Assembly: GCA_933228675.1 (NCBI GenBank)
Contig: OW121744.1
Coordinates: 114,723,600 to 114,787,599, forward strand
Length of the DNA stretch: 64,000 nt
Source of the DNA: Stomorhina lunata
Lineage: Eukaryota; Arthropoda; Insecta; Diptera; Rhiniidae
Direction: 5' to 3'
The position numbers were made by a program, and so were the translations under genes. Below the pieces are notes generated by a model that had not been told where the DNA came from, ran no database searches, and saw only the letters and a program-made list of their open reading frames with translations. Numbering within the stretch: the stretch's first letter is position 1; each line of letters opens with the position of its first letter. This document shows positions 32,101 through 41,995 of this stretch, piece after piece.

Positions 32101-33888
32101 AGCACACTTATCGATAATGCCGTCTAAATGGAATAATGTTGCAGTGGCTAGAACAGAGATAACACCTTTGGGATCGATCTCGATTTCATCGGAATACATG
32201 GAACCGAAAACGGCGTCAAGGGCTGGAAAATAATGAGGAGAAAAAGAAAATTTATATTTAAAAAATAACAGTAAAGTCTTATAAAAACATATTTAGGAAA
32301 CTTAAACCTAAACTTCTCAGTCAAAATGTAAAATTTGAATAGTCTGGCAAAATTATATTGGATCAGAACCCTATTACATCGGGTTCTGACGTTGTCAATT
32401 TCATTTTAAAGCTATTGATGGAAACCTGATTCAAGAAACGCTATATAGAAGTAATCTAAAAGAGCTTCTAAAACCATTCAGAATATTTAAAAAGGATTAT
32501 CAAACTACCATTAAAATAGTTCGTTTTCATCAATTCTGGAAGCTATTCCTTTACCAAATAACACTGTCCTAGTTTAAAAAACCGACAAAACGGAGACCTA
32601 GTGGGTTAAGATAATTCGAGTAGCCTGAATTTAATGGTGCTAAACGTTTTTTTAGATTAGCTCTAGTTTTCGAGGTAGCGTTATAAAAAAAATTTAGGAG
32701 GTTGCGCAATAAATATTCGCGTAACTCGAAAACTGCTTATTTTCGTGAACTAAGTAAAAAACGAAATTCGGCAACAAAATTATATTTCAGAAACATTAAT
32801 TACTTTTTTTAATCCGAGCACTCATTTTGGAAATACATTTTTTTGTTTGCAAAAAAAATATATATTTTTTTTAAATTACAAAAATTTTAATTTTCAAAAA
32901 TATATATATATTTTTTTTTGCAAACAAAAAAAAAATTTTCCAAAACGACTGCTCGGATAAAAAAAATAATTAGTGTTTCTTAAAGATAATGTTGTTGCAG
33001 AATTTCGGTTTTTTACTTAGTTCAAGAAAATAAATAGTTTTTGAGTTACATGAATATTTATTGCAACCTCCTTATTCTTTTAAATAACGCCATATCTCGA
33101 AAACTAGAGCTAACCTAAAAAAATGGTTAGCACCATTGAATTCAGTGTACTCGATTTATCTTTACCCACTAGGTCTCCCTTTTGTGGGTGAAAAAAAATT
33201 GTCAAAATTAATTTACGCTTGAAATTATTATTTTTAAACCTAGACCTATGTTAAATTCATTAGTTCTGCACTCGAATCTAAAGTACTTCTAGTTACTATA
33301 ACTGGTGATTTATCTACATCTTTTTCTACACCTTTTTTACTGGTTATTTTCGATCGGCTTAAGAGATATTGGTATTGGTTATCAAATCACTTGTTCGAAA
33401 AACGTTTACTTAAGCGATTTTTGTAAAATTTCCAAAATTTACACAACTTTCTTACTTACCTTCCAATGTTATCCTTTCATCCAAAATTTTAATGTGCACA
33501 AAATCCTCGCACGACTCCTTCCACGATCCATTGAACATACTATAAAAGTACGGGCTTTGAGATAAATAGACCTTATGCAGATTCCATACCTTGCCCAAGG
33601 CCATAATGGCAATGTCAGAGTTTTTCTGTTCCTTAAAAAGAGCCTGATAAATGTATTGGGTAGTGGTCAAAAGCTTTTTCCTGTAAAGACAAAAAATATT
33701 AAAGCATTTGAAGTCTAGAAAATCTTTTTAAAAATTCCCACTCACTTTTTGGGCGATTGTGATTCACTGTTGCTTAGTTCACTATTAGAATTAGATGAAT
33801 CCATGCTACGCTTACGTTTGCGGCGACCACCTAGTATGTGCGCCACGCTATTGACGGGCTCTGCCAACTTAACGACCAACTGACCCAT
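28665..33888 (-). CDS. gcl: germ cell-less (BTB-domain Cul3 adaptor), whole gene
   Basis: Coding exons on the minus strand: 33888-33746, 33680-33460, 32222-31418, 29548-29330, 29100-28665. All junctions are GT/AG and in phase; 1824 bases give 607 aa, slightly longer than the Drosophila protein as I recall it. It starts M-G-Q, a possible N-myristoylation site, followed by the basic run GRRKRKR at residues 21-27. A BTB domain (about 60-170) includes NLHKVYLSQSPYFYSMFNGS; then a BACK-like region, a Gln/Ser-rich insert, and the family C-terminal block RCGRILLEPGYQKWRWTGFN. Family knowledge: GCL localises to the nuclear envelope and membrane, and acts with Cullin-3 in primordial germ-cell formation, degrading Torso in Drosophila. 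The final ~70 residues are Ser/Thr/Pro-rich and look like a lineage-specific tail. Confidence 0.95.
29163..29272. mobile_element. 110-bp inverted-repeat element in a gcl intron
   Basis: The left end GGGGCCTTAATCTGTAATT and the reverse complement of the right end GGGGACTTGCTCTGTAATT match closely, then share CGAAAGAAAA. The size and end sequence resemble the 109-bp element at 36751-36859, so this is one small family. Target duplication is uncertain (AGTTACAT versus AGTTCATT). Confidence 0.7.
29330..29548 (-). CDS. gcl: gcl exon 4 (conserved C-terminal block)
   Basis: The acceptor TTATTTTTTTAG|A completes the split Gly codon; the donor is ATTAG|GTAAGT. It encodes NLEPDTFYENCMRCGRILLE, PGYQKWRWTGFNFGLDLILI and SIRRHHRNEHERLLSLQTKR, strongly conserved in GCL-type proteins. 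Confidence 0.95.
29650..30640. mobile_element. Transposon debris in gcl intron 3
   Basis: It opens with GAGGCCCTATGCTCCATTGG, a recurrent fragment also inside the 11.6-kb array. GTGGGCGTGGCA or close variants recur near 29990, 30126, 30270 and 30579 in a diverged tandem arrangement. Around 30445-30525 a LINE-tail-like string (GTRGRPKLNF then a SVFDLN-like end) appears, matching tails at 35.1, 35.7 and 38.4 kb. Nothing is intact. Confidence 0.6.
30975..31075 (+). repeat. Dispersed GC-rich structured motif, gcl intron copy
   Basis: The sequence GGCAGTCCTTGGTCGAAATC followed by CGAGTCGTTCCGGTACCAAG aligns with copies at 34515-34615 (+) and with the minus strand of 57271-57324. It sits in otherwise A+T-rich intron DNA. 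Confidence 0.6.
31418..32222 (-). CDS. gcl: gcl exon 3 (end of BTB, BACK-like region, Gln/Ser insert)
   Basis: The acceptor CATTATTTTCCAG and donor GAGG|GGTGAGT region give 805 bases. It encodes ALDAVFGSMYSDEIEIDPKG, then HLDGIIDKCAEVMIET, LMTALISSPDLYVMQTEFSL and FLALRTQYLTNHHMDLKI. A Gln/Asn/Ser-rich insert with QQQQ and SSSASSSS interrupts the conserved region. Confidence 0.95.
32584..33189. repeat. ~600-bp foldback (two ~300-bp inverted arms) in gcl intron 2
   Basis: The left arm opens ACAAAACGGAGACCTAGTGG and the reverse complement of the right end reads ACAAAAGGGAGACCTAGTGG. Matching continues through GTGCTAA, TTAGCTCTAGTTTTCGAG, a GAACTAAGTAAAAAACGAAA segment, a GAGCA segment, and a central TTGTTTGCAAAAAAA / TTTTTTTTGCAAACAA pair near 32886. 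It is an elongated-arm MITE or foldback element with no coding capacity. Confidence 0.85.
33460..33680 (-). CDS. gcl: gcl exon 2 (BTB domain N-terminal half)
   Basis: The acceptor TTTGTCTTTACAG and donor GGAAG|GTAAGT bound 221 bases. It encodes KLLTTTQYIYQALFKEQKNS followed by VWNLHKVYLSQSPYFYSMFN and a FVHIKILDERITLEG segment, which match the BTB fold of GCL. Confidence 0.95.
33746..33888 (-). CDS. gcl: gcl exon 1 (start, basic motif)
   Basis: ATG at 33888-33886, donor CCAAAAA|GTGAGT. It encodes MGQLVVKLAEPVNSVAHILG, GRRKRKRS, and a Ser/Asn/Glu-rich linker. The M-G start permits N-myristoylation and the basic run is a plausible nuclear signal; both are inferences from sequence. Confidence 0.9.
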
Positions 33889-33971
33889 GTTTGAGACGAT
33901 GTAAGAAAGGGCCTTAAAGCTGGGTTAGTTGGTGTGAATAAATCCGTTTGGGACTTAAGTTGAATGTTAGT
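33889..33971 (-). promoter_or_regulatory. gcl: Probable gcl 5' UTR exon segment
   Basis: A good acceptor (TTACCTTATCTTTTTAG on the minus strand) ends at 33972, leaving 83 untranslated bases before the gcl ATG. If used, at least one upstream non-coding exon must exist further right, and its position is not visible. Confidence 0.4.
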
Positions 33972-34430
33972 CTAAAAAGATAAGGTAAAGGAAAAAATAG
34001 GTTTTAGTTTAACATCTCAAAATAAAATATAAACCCCCTATCCTATCTATCTGGTAAAGCGTGTGAAGACAAAATAATTTATAACATATTAATTTACTTT
34101 CCTTATCTAATCATTTAAATTTTCTTTTTATTTAATTCAAATTCTTTAATTAACTGAGAACTTACTAAATTCCCCCCTCCCTCCTACAGCGAAAGTAAAT
34201 TAAAACATTTACAAAATTCTAATTAATTCAATTAACTAACAATAAACTTAACTCTTATTTTGGCATTAGATATCAATATTAATAGACAAAAGCAATTAAT
34301 ATGTAATAACTAATCGTTAGGCAACTTGAACTGTGTAAAGATGATGTCATTTTACATGTTAAAAATATCTAATGATTTGTTTGAATAAGAAGTAGATAAG
34401 ATGTTAGACAAATAACACGGTATTGTTAAA
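33972..34430. other. Region upstream of gcl, no gene seen
   Basis: A+T-rich DNA without coding signal. It should include the proximal gcl promoter, or lie in its first intron if the 33972 acceptor is used. Confidence 0.4.
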
Positions 34431-34469
34431 TGGATGGGGTATTATTTTATACCAGCGAAGGGCACTTTT

Positions 34470-34625
34470 TCTTTTTTCCTATCACTGGTGGTTGTTGTTG
34501 TAACTGCAATATTGTTGGTAATATCGCAGAAGTAGCAGTCATTGGTCGGAATCCTAACATTACCGATTCGTTCCGGTACGAAGATCCGACAGCCGTGGGA
34601 ACTGGTGGTAGAAGTTGATGCTGTC
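34470..34625 (+). repeat. Dispersed GC-rich structured motif
   Basis: It begins with a GTTGTTGTTGTAACTGCAAT tract, then GTAGCAGTCATTGGTCGGAA, ATCCTAACATTACCGATTCG and TTCCGGTACGAAGATCCGAC, AGCCGTGGGAA. It shares order and words with copies near 31.0 and 57.3 kb. Confidence 0.65.
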
Positions 34626-34639
34626 ACACACATAATTTG

Positions 34640-36650
34640 TTATTATGCTGCCCATCACTGTTTTATACCCACCATCAAAAAGAATTAGAGGTATACTAAG
34701 ACTGTAATTCCGTTTGTAAGTCCCATAAAAATGGCTCAAAATCAAAAAGAATACATATTCTGAATCCTTATAAAATTCTAAGACGAACAGGCGATGGACG
34801 TCTGTCTGTTGAAGGAACTATAGAGAATGAACGAAAAGAGCTAATCAACAAAATTTAGCAAAAATATTATTCATTTCTTGAAAAAATTTTGTATTGAAAT
34901 TTGGCGAAATCGGTTCACATTTGATTATAAAGAACCCTCGGAAACATGAAAACTTCTAAAAAGAATTGGGGAACCCCTGTCAGTTGAAAGCACGATAGAG
35001 CCTAATTAAAGAGCTAGAGCAACAAAATTTGACAACAGTGACCTATATTTACTACCAGTTAAGGTCAAAGGTTGCGCTTATTTTAGAATTCAATGCGCTT
35101 CGATCTTGTGCGCATATTCTCCAATTTCGTAGGCCAGACATTATTTGAGAATCGATCCACATTTGATCATAGCTCCCATATAAATCTAGCCTCGAAAACA
35201 AGTCAAATGGTAATAAATAACAAATTATAGTAAAAGTGATGCTAGAATTTGGTACTGGTCAGTTCTTTATAACTGTCAGGCAGCCTGTGAAATTATTTGA
35301 GAATCGGTCCACATTTGCCTATAGCTCCCATATAAATCTACCCTCGAAAAACAGGTAAAGGCCAATAAAAAACGAATTATATTAAAAGTGATGCTAGAAT
35401 TTGGTACAGATCAGTTTTTTATAACTGTTAGGAAGCGTTTGAAATTATTTGAGAATCGGTCTAAATTTGACCATAGCTCTCATTTTAATCTACCCCCGAA
35501 AATTAATTTCTTGAAAAAATTTTGTATTGAAATTTGGCGAAATCGGTTCACATTTGATTATAGCTCCCCTATTAAGAACCCTCGGAAACATGAAAACTTC
35601 TAAAAAGAATTGGGGAACCCCTGTCAGTTGAAAGCACGATAGAGCCTAATTAAAGAGCTAGAGCAACAAAATTTGACAACAGTGACCTATATTTACTACC
35701 AGTTAAGGTCAAAGGTTGAGCTTATTTTAGAATTCAATGCGCTTCGATCTTGTGCGCATATTCTCCAATTTCGTAGGCCAGACATTATTTGAGAATCGAT
35801 CCACATTTGATCATAGCTCCCATATAAATCTAGCCTCGAAAACAAGTCAAATGGTAATAAATAACAAATTATAGTAAAAGTGATGCTAGAATTTGGTACT
35901 GGTCAGTTCTTTATAACTGTCAGGCAGCCTGTGAAATTATTTGAGAATCGGTCCACATTTGACCATAGTTCCTATATTAATCTACACTCAAAAGCCAGTT
36001 AAATGCTAATAAATAATAAATTACAGTAAAAGTGATGCTAAAATTTGGTACAGATCAATTTTTTATAACTGTCAGACAGCGTGTGAAATTATTTGAGAAT
36101 CGGTCCACATTTGCCTATAGCTCCCATATAAATCTAATCTCGAAAAACAGGTAAAGGCCAATAAAAAACCAATTATATTAAAAGTGATGATAGAATTTGG
36201 TACAGATCAGTTTTTTATAACTGTCAGGAAGCGTTTGAAATTATTTGAGAATCGGTCTAAATTTGACCTAGCTCTCATTTTAATCTACCTTCGAAAACCT
36301 GTTAAATGCTAATAAATATTAAATTATAGAAAATATGATGCTAGAATTTGGTACAAATAAGTTTTTGATAACTGTCAGGCAGTATGTGAAATTATTTGAG
36401 AATCGTTCCACATTTGACCATAGCTCCCATATAAATCCTTCCACGGAAACCATTTAAATGATATTTAATGTCAAATTATAGTAAATGTGATGCTAAAATT
36501 TGGTACATACATCAGTTTTGTAATAACTTGTGAAATTATTTCAGAGTCGGTCCACATTTGACTATAGTTCCCACATAAATCCTTCCCGAAAATTAAGATA
36601 AATGCTAATAAATGTCAAGTCATAGTAGTTAGAATTTAGTACTCAGTTTT
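34640..36650. repeat. Tandem and segmental repeats of transposon origin (152-bp unit, 644-bp duplication)
   Basis: A module with ATTTGAGAATCGGTCCACAT and GTGATGCTAGAATTTGGTAC repeats at about 152-bp spacing (35143, 35295, 35447 and onward to about 36540). A longer block repeats at 644 bp: GAATTGGGGAACCCCTGTCA starts at 34963 and 35607. Within both long copies, a minus-strand LINE-tail remnant (NWRICAQDRSALNSKI-like) is seen near 35060-35135 and 35705-35780. No intact frame exists. Confidence 0.8.
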
Positions 36651-36659
36651 TTATGGCTA

Positions 36660-37206
36660 TCAGGCGTAAAATTTTGCGTGAATCGGAATACAACTCTTAT
36701 GTATGGGCCGGTGCTTCAAAGTCTATTTTGGAGCTTCTCGATCGAGTACAGGGCCCTTACTGTGTATCTCGATTCGAAAATAAAACTGTTCGAATTTGTA
36801 TGCTTAAAGCATTGTTTCGAAAATAATTTCTTTCGAATCGAAATACGCAGTAACCCCCCAGGAGATGGCGAAGGTGCTTATTGGTGACAGTAGGATATCC
36901 AACTCTAATGGCTCACTTAAACACCGACGCAGTGTGGGTTGTGTTTCACATTTTTATCGTTTTTACTTTACAATGTGCTCTAACGAAATCAGGGAACTCG
37001 TTTTTGAAAACTCGAGCCGTACTGTTCGTATGTGGAATTTAGTTCCAGCAGAAGTTTTTCCTTCCACTTACAGTATAGGAAAATTCAAATCAAATGTCCA
37101 CAAACACTACTCTTTCTATCACCCTTCCCACAATCTATTTTTCTAGTTCCTACGCAATGCTTTGCATTAGTAGGTGTCATTCCCTGAATGCTGGTCCTAA
37201 ATAAAA
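36660..37206 (+). mobile_element. LINE (non-LTR retrotransposon) 3' end, interrupted
   Basis: It encodes the C-terminal region of a reverse-transcriptase ORF: a SYVWAGASKSILELLDRVQ segment, then after an insertion KVLIGDSRISNSNGSLKHRR, a CVSHFYRFYFTMCSNE segment, and RTVRMWNLVPAEVFPSTYSI followed by FKSNVHKHYSFYHPSHNL and a stop. It closes with GGTGTCATTCCCTGAATGCT and an AAATAAAAAA tail. The 109-bp element at 36751 splits the frame, and the 5' part is missing. Confidence 0.85.
36751..36859. mobile_element. 109-bp inverted-repeat element nested in the LINE
   Basis: The left end GGGCCCTTACTGTGTATC, TCGATTCGAAA is mirrored by the right end, whose reverse complement reads GGGGGGTTACTGCGTATT, TCGATTCGAAA. 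It interrupts the LINE frame between LLDRVQ and KVLIGD. It resembles the 110-bp element at 29163. The target duplication is unclear (perhaps AGG or CAGG). Confidence 0.75.
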
Positions 37207-37818
37207 AAGTAGGCGAACGCCATAATTTTTCATTAAAGCTTTTGTGAAAGCCTTATGTTTTTTTAAAAATGCTGGCAATCGCCGTATTTTCAAGTTTAAG
37301 ATTTTCTTAGTTGTACCAAAATTAAAATTTCCACCAAATTTGTATTTATTAAATTCATTAACCCTGAACACCCCTAATGTTATACCATGCGTAAATTTAT
37401 AGTTCTCTATTTACAATTGTTCTTCTTTCAAAGTCATTGTCAAAATTATTATGTGTGTGATAACGATGCTCAAGTTAATGTTTAAACAACGATTTCTTTT
37501 CTTATGCTACACTTTTGTAATACTAAACAAATCATTATAAAAAATTAAACAAAATTATATTTTGATTGTTTACAAATTTAGTCATTTAATTGTTTAAACA
37601 ATTGTGATACAATTAAATAAGAATAAAAAACTAAGCGACCTTGACATGATTTGGTTTCCCAATATAGTCAGTATAATGTAAATAAAAATTTATATGTAAT
37701 TCTGAAAAGGCAAAGCCATTAACAGTCATTCCCCCCTTATGTTTTAAATGTAATAAAGTGTGAACAAAGAAAGATTTTATTTTTTTTTAATTTTTTTTAA
37801 GAAATTTTTCTTTGAACC
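37207..37818. other. Intergenic A+T-rich stretch
   Basis: I see no gene or recognisable repeat here. Confidence 0.4.
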
Positions 37819-38073
37819 TACCCAGTAAAACTTTTCATTACCAAATAATGAGTTAAACAGTTAAACTATTGAACACGAACTACTTACTCATTCGCTGTTT
37901 AAGTCATTACATTAACATGGGGATGTCATTGGAGGCAAGTACTTACCAATTGCAGAAAACTAATGACTTGGGTAAGCAATTTGAAAGCAACAACAACAAC
38001 AGCAACAACTTTTTTGTTGTTGTTTTATTAAAAACATATATTTTTAAACGAAATACAAAATTTTTTTTATGAT

Positions 38074-38142
38074 CCCATGGGGGCTCGAACCCAGACCCTC
38101 CGACTGCTAGGCAGAGACTCTTCCACTGAGCTACTTCATATG
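38074..38142 (-). repeat. tRNA-like sequence (SINE head or tRNA pseudogene)
   Basis: The minus strand reads TAGCTCAGTGGAAGAG (box A-like), a 7-base anticodon-type loop CTAGCAG with AGC at the anticodon position, and GGGTTCGAGCC (box B-like). The acceptor ends do not pair and the T stem is weak, so a working tRNA is unlikely. Ala(AGC) ancestry is a guess. Confidence 0.6.
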
Positions 38143-38389
38143 TTGAAAACTTAGCAGCTTATAATTAATATAAACAATTTTTATTTTTAGATCCAAAATC
38201 ATGTGAAAATAACTTTGTTTTTCCCTGCTTTTTTTTGCTTTGTTGTAATTTTTGGAAAAATATTTTTATTCGATTTTTTGTAATTATTTTAAAACTTTTT
38301 TAAAATTATTTTAAAACTTAAACAATTTAAATCTTCTTTTTTGTATAAGTTTTTACATAAGATTGACTCTTTCTTACTTAAATGTTACA

Positions 38390-38580
38390 ACCTGTTAAGG
38401 TCAAAGTCCGAGCATATTTTAGAATTCCATGGATTTCGATCTTGTGCGAATATTCTCCAATTTTATAGGCCAAGCTTTGAAAAATGTTCCTCTACTTGGT
38501 CTTTCCATCGAAGTTTCGGACATCCTCCTCTAATATTAGGTAGTGGGACATTTCAATTCTAATTTTATCCTTTTCATTGT
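38390..38580 (-). mobile_element. LINE tail fragment
   Basis: The minus strand encodes a degenerate WKDQVEEHFSKLGL segment, a stop, then NWRIFAQDRNPWNSKICSDF followed by DLNR. This is the ending of an R1/Jockey-like ORF2, and related tails lie at 35.1, 35.7 and 30.45 kb. Confidence 0.6.
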
Positions 38581-38954
38581 ATTTTATTTTTCAAGAGAGG
38601 GTTACTAGCCCGTAATCCTAACCCATTTTTATCGATCTTATGGGACAACTCTCGGAACATGTTAACTCACAATATTAATGGGTGTTAAACTAGCTCCCCG
38701 GGTGATACCATAAGGAGGTGTGTGTCCATAGTTGAGATGAAGGATGACCCAGATAAGTTGGGCTTACCAAGTTAAGACCAATTAGAATCGTGTTTGGTAT
38801 TCAACATCCCCTTCATAATCAAAATTGACTCATGATGGTATTTTTTCATTAACGTGAGTTAGTTTTACAAATTTTTTTTACAGAAGATAATATTTAAATT
38901 CTTAAAATTCAAAAATCATTTAAAAAGACTATTATATTTGAATAAAAAAAAAAC

Positions 38955-39005
38955 TAAAAAAAATTGTTGCCCTTGGTGGGATTTGAACCGGGGCCATTCA
39001 GTTTA
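38955..39005 (-). repeat. Second tRNA-like box B segment
   Basis: The minus strand has GGCCCCGGTTCAAATCCCAC, CAAGGGCAACAA and a T run, which looks like a box B T-arm followed by a pol III stop. Box A is not recognisable. Confidence 0.4.
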
Positions 39006-39131
39006 AATTACCATCTTAATTACAAATAAGTACTTCTGTAATAACTTATTATTTATTCGGATGGTATGTTGAAGTCGTTACAAGGTAACCAGTTATCAGA
39101 GTACTTGCCATTACCAAAGTTTTGCTGGGTA

Positions 39132-40330
39132 TAATTTTCAATTGTTTATAATAAAGTTTTAATGATCTTGAATTTTATTTGAATTGCCTAAACATAAAGC
39201 TTTATTCTTTTAGTACATAAATATTTAAATAATATTGAAGGTCTTAGCAGTTACATTTTTACATTTCCTCTAAAAAAAAAAATGATGGCGAGATGCTGTA
39301 GTAGCCAACTCTGGAAACAGCTGTTCTTTGTTTTGAAACATTTTTCAATGACACTTAGCTCTTGTAAATTTACTATACCAGGTTTGCTACAACAATTATG
39401 GTTAATTTTGATAACTGTTTTGTTCAAACGAGTTTTTCTTTTATTTAAATGTAAAATTATAAAAAATCATTAAAAAACAACTCCCAATTTTTATAAATTT
39501 TCAATATCTTCATTCTTCAACTAGATATTAATAATTTTGAAAACGTTACACACTCATAGAATACAAAAGGTTTTTTTGGAGGTTTAAGTATGTAATTCAT
39601 TTTTTCAAAATTTGAAATATGATCAGTTAACTCATACATATCTTTAATATGATGTCATTTTGAAAATTATAAATAGGATTATTTATGTATTTAAATGTGT
39701 ACATTTTGAAAATATTACTTTAAAATTTAATGACTTGATTTCCGACAAATGACAGAACATATTCATATGTTATTCAAGAGTACACACTTAAGTTTTATGT
39801 TTAAACTACTTGGGGTAGTTTTAAAAGATTATATTGATCTTGTCATAAGTGTAATTGTTTAGGTTAAGCCTCGAATTTAGAAAAAAAAAAGTACAAAAAA
39901 TATTTACGTCTCAAAGATTTTAATATTTATTTTTGTAGTTTATGTTTAGACGAGAGACTTCGCCGTTATTCCCTGAATTAACTATAGACACAAGATCCCT
40001 AATGATCTCTTTCGTCCAATGATCTCATGCCTTAAGGTTTAGACGAGACTTTGCCCATTATTTCCTGAATCAACTTTAAACACAAAATCCCTAATTATCC
40101 CATTCCTCAAACGTTCTCTTGCCCACAATTTAGTTTATAAACTTTTTAAAATTCAATCACTCAGAGTAAAGATGTTGCACTTCCATACATTGATTTGCCG
40201 TATGGTAGTTTTCAAAAGTCCCATAAAAAAGAGAGTATACCGCTTTTACTGCAATCTCAATTTAACTATTTAAAATCGAGGGTCTTCATATATCATATAT
40301 ATTTGTGCGTTAGTATCATTCCATATTCCA
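39132..40330. other. Intergenic, no gene seen
   Basis: A+T-rich DNA. Two diverged copies of a GACGAGACTT, CCCTGAATYAACT module occur near 39950 and 40043. The rest shows no recognisable structure. Confidence 0.4.
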
Positions 40331-41995
40331 CATTTTGCTGTATTCGGGAATATTTATGTAATTCCAATTAAGCTCTAATCGTGGGTATTTATATATTTCA
40401 ATTAAACTGTAATTGTGAGATTAAAATATTCCGAATTTTGCTGTATTCGTGGGAATTTATGTATTTCGAATTGAGCTGTTATCGTGGAGTTTATATAGTT
40501 CCAATTTAACAGAAATCGTGGGGTTTATATAGTTCCAATTTAACTGTAATCATGCGGTTTATATAGTTCCAACTTAACTGTAATCCTGGGGTTTATATAG
40601 TTCCAATTTAACAGAAATCGTGGGGTTTATATAGTTTCAATTTAACTGTAATCATGGGGTTTATATAGTTCCAACTTAACTGTAATCGTGGGGTTTATAT
40701 AGTTCCAATTTAACAATTTTATGTAGTCCAAATATTGCAGTATTCGAGTAAATTAATATATTTCCAATTAAGCTGTAATTGTGGGTATTTATATAGTTTC
40801 AATTAAGCTGTAATCGTGGGGTTTATATAGTCCGAATATTGTAATCGTGGATATTCATATAGTTCTGAATTTTCTGACATTTATAAAGTACCAATTTAGC
40901 TGTAATCTTGGGAATTTATATAGGTATAATAAAGATGTAATCGTGGATATTTATATAGTTCCAATTAAGCTGTAATCTTGGGATATACATAGTCCGAATA
41001 TTGCTGTATTCGGAAAAATTTATATAGTCCCAATTTAGCTGTAATCGCGGGTATTTATATAGTCCCAATTTAGCTGTAATCGTGGGTATTTATATAGTTC
41101 CAATGAAGGTGTAATCGTGGATATTAATATAGTCCCAATTTAGCTGTAATTGTGGGTTTTTATATAGTTCCAATTAAGCTGCAATAGTGCGTATTTATAT
41201 AGTTCAAATTAAGCTGTAATCGTGGGGTTTACATAGTCCGAATATTGCTGTATTCGGGGATATTTATATAGTTCCAATTAAGCTGCAATAGTGCGTATTT
41301 ATATAGTTCAAATTAAGCTGTAATTGTGGGGTTTACATAGTCCGAATATTGCTGTATTCGGGGATATTTATATAGTCCCAATTTAGCTGTAATCGTGGGG
41401 TTTACATAGTCCGAATATTTCTGTATTCGGGGATATTTATATAGTCCCAATTTAGCTGTAATCGTGGGGTTTACATAGTCCGAATATTGCTGTATTCGGG
41501 GATATTTATATAGTCCCAATTTAGCTGTAATCGTGGGTATTTATATAGTTCCAATTAAGGTGTAATCGTAGATATTTATAAATTTCCAATTGAGCTGCAA
41601 TCGTGGGTATTTTTTTTTATAGTTCCAATTAAGGTGTAATCGTAGATATTTATATATATCCTATGAGCTGCAATCCTGGATATTATTATAGTTCCAATTA
41701 AGCTGTAATCGTGAGGTTTACATAGTCCGAATATTGCTGTATTCGGGGATATTTATATAGTTCCAATTTATCTGTAATGGTTGGTATTTATATAGTTCCA
41801 ATCGAACTGTTATCGTGGATAGCTATAGTTCCAATTAAGCTGTAATACTGGGGTTTATATAGTCCGAATATTGCTTTATTCGGGAAATTTATATATATCC
41901 AATCGTGGATATGTATACAGTACCATGTTTGCTTTAATCGGCTGTATTTTTATGGTCCCAATTTTGCTGTATTCGGGGGTATTTATATGGTACCA
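40330..41995. repeat. 34-bp tandem repeat with a 69-bp higher-order unit
   Basis: Basic units read ATATAGTTCCAATTTAACTG followed by TAATCGTGGGGTTT. Towards 41200-41530 two unit types alternate (CCCAATTTAGCTGTAATCG and TCCGAATATTGCTGTATTCG), giving a 69-bp dimer repeated about three times. Periodic minus-strand frames here are by-products. Confidence 0.9.

Larger units (their letters stand above)
37821..39129. mobile_element. 1.3-kb composite element with CCCAG inverted termini flanked by TA
   Basis: The left end is CCCAGTAAAACTTT, and the right end AAAGTTTTGCTGGG is its reverse complement with one change. TA flanks both ends (37819-37820 and 39130-39131). Inside are two tRNA-like segments on the minus strand and a LINE tail, so it looks nested. 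There is no transposase frame. Confidence 0.5.

Noticed and set aside
38074..38142. Functional tRNA-Ala(AGC)
   Set aside because: The acceptor stem does not pair and the T stem is weak. I kept it only as a tRNA-derived sequence.
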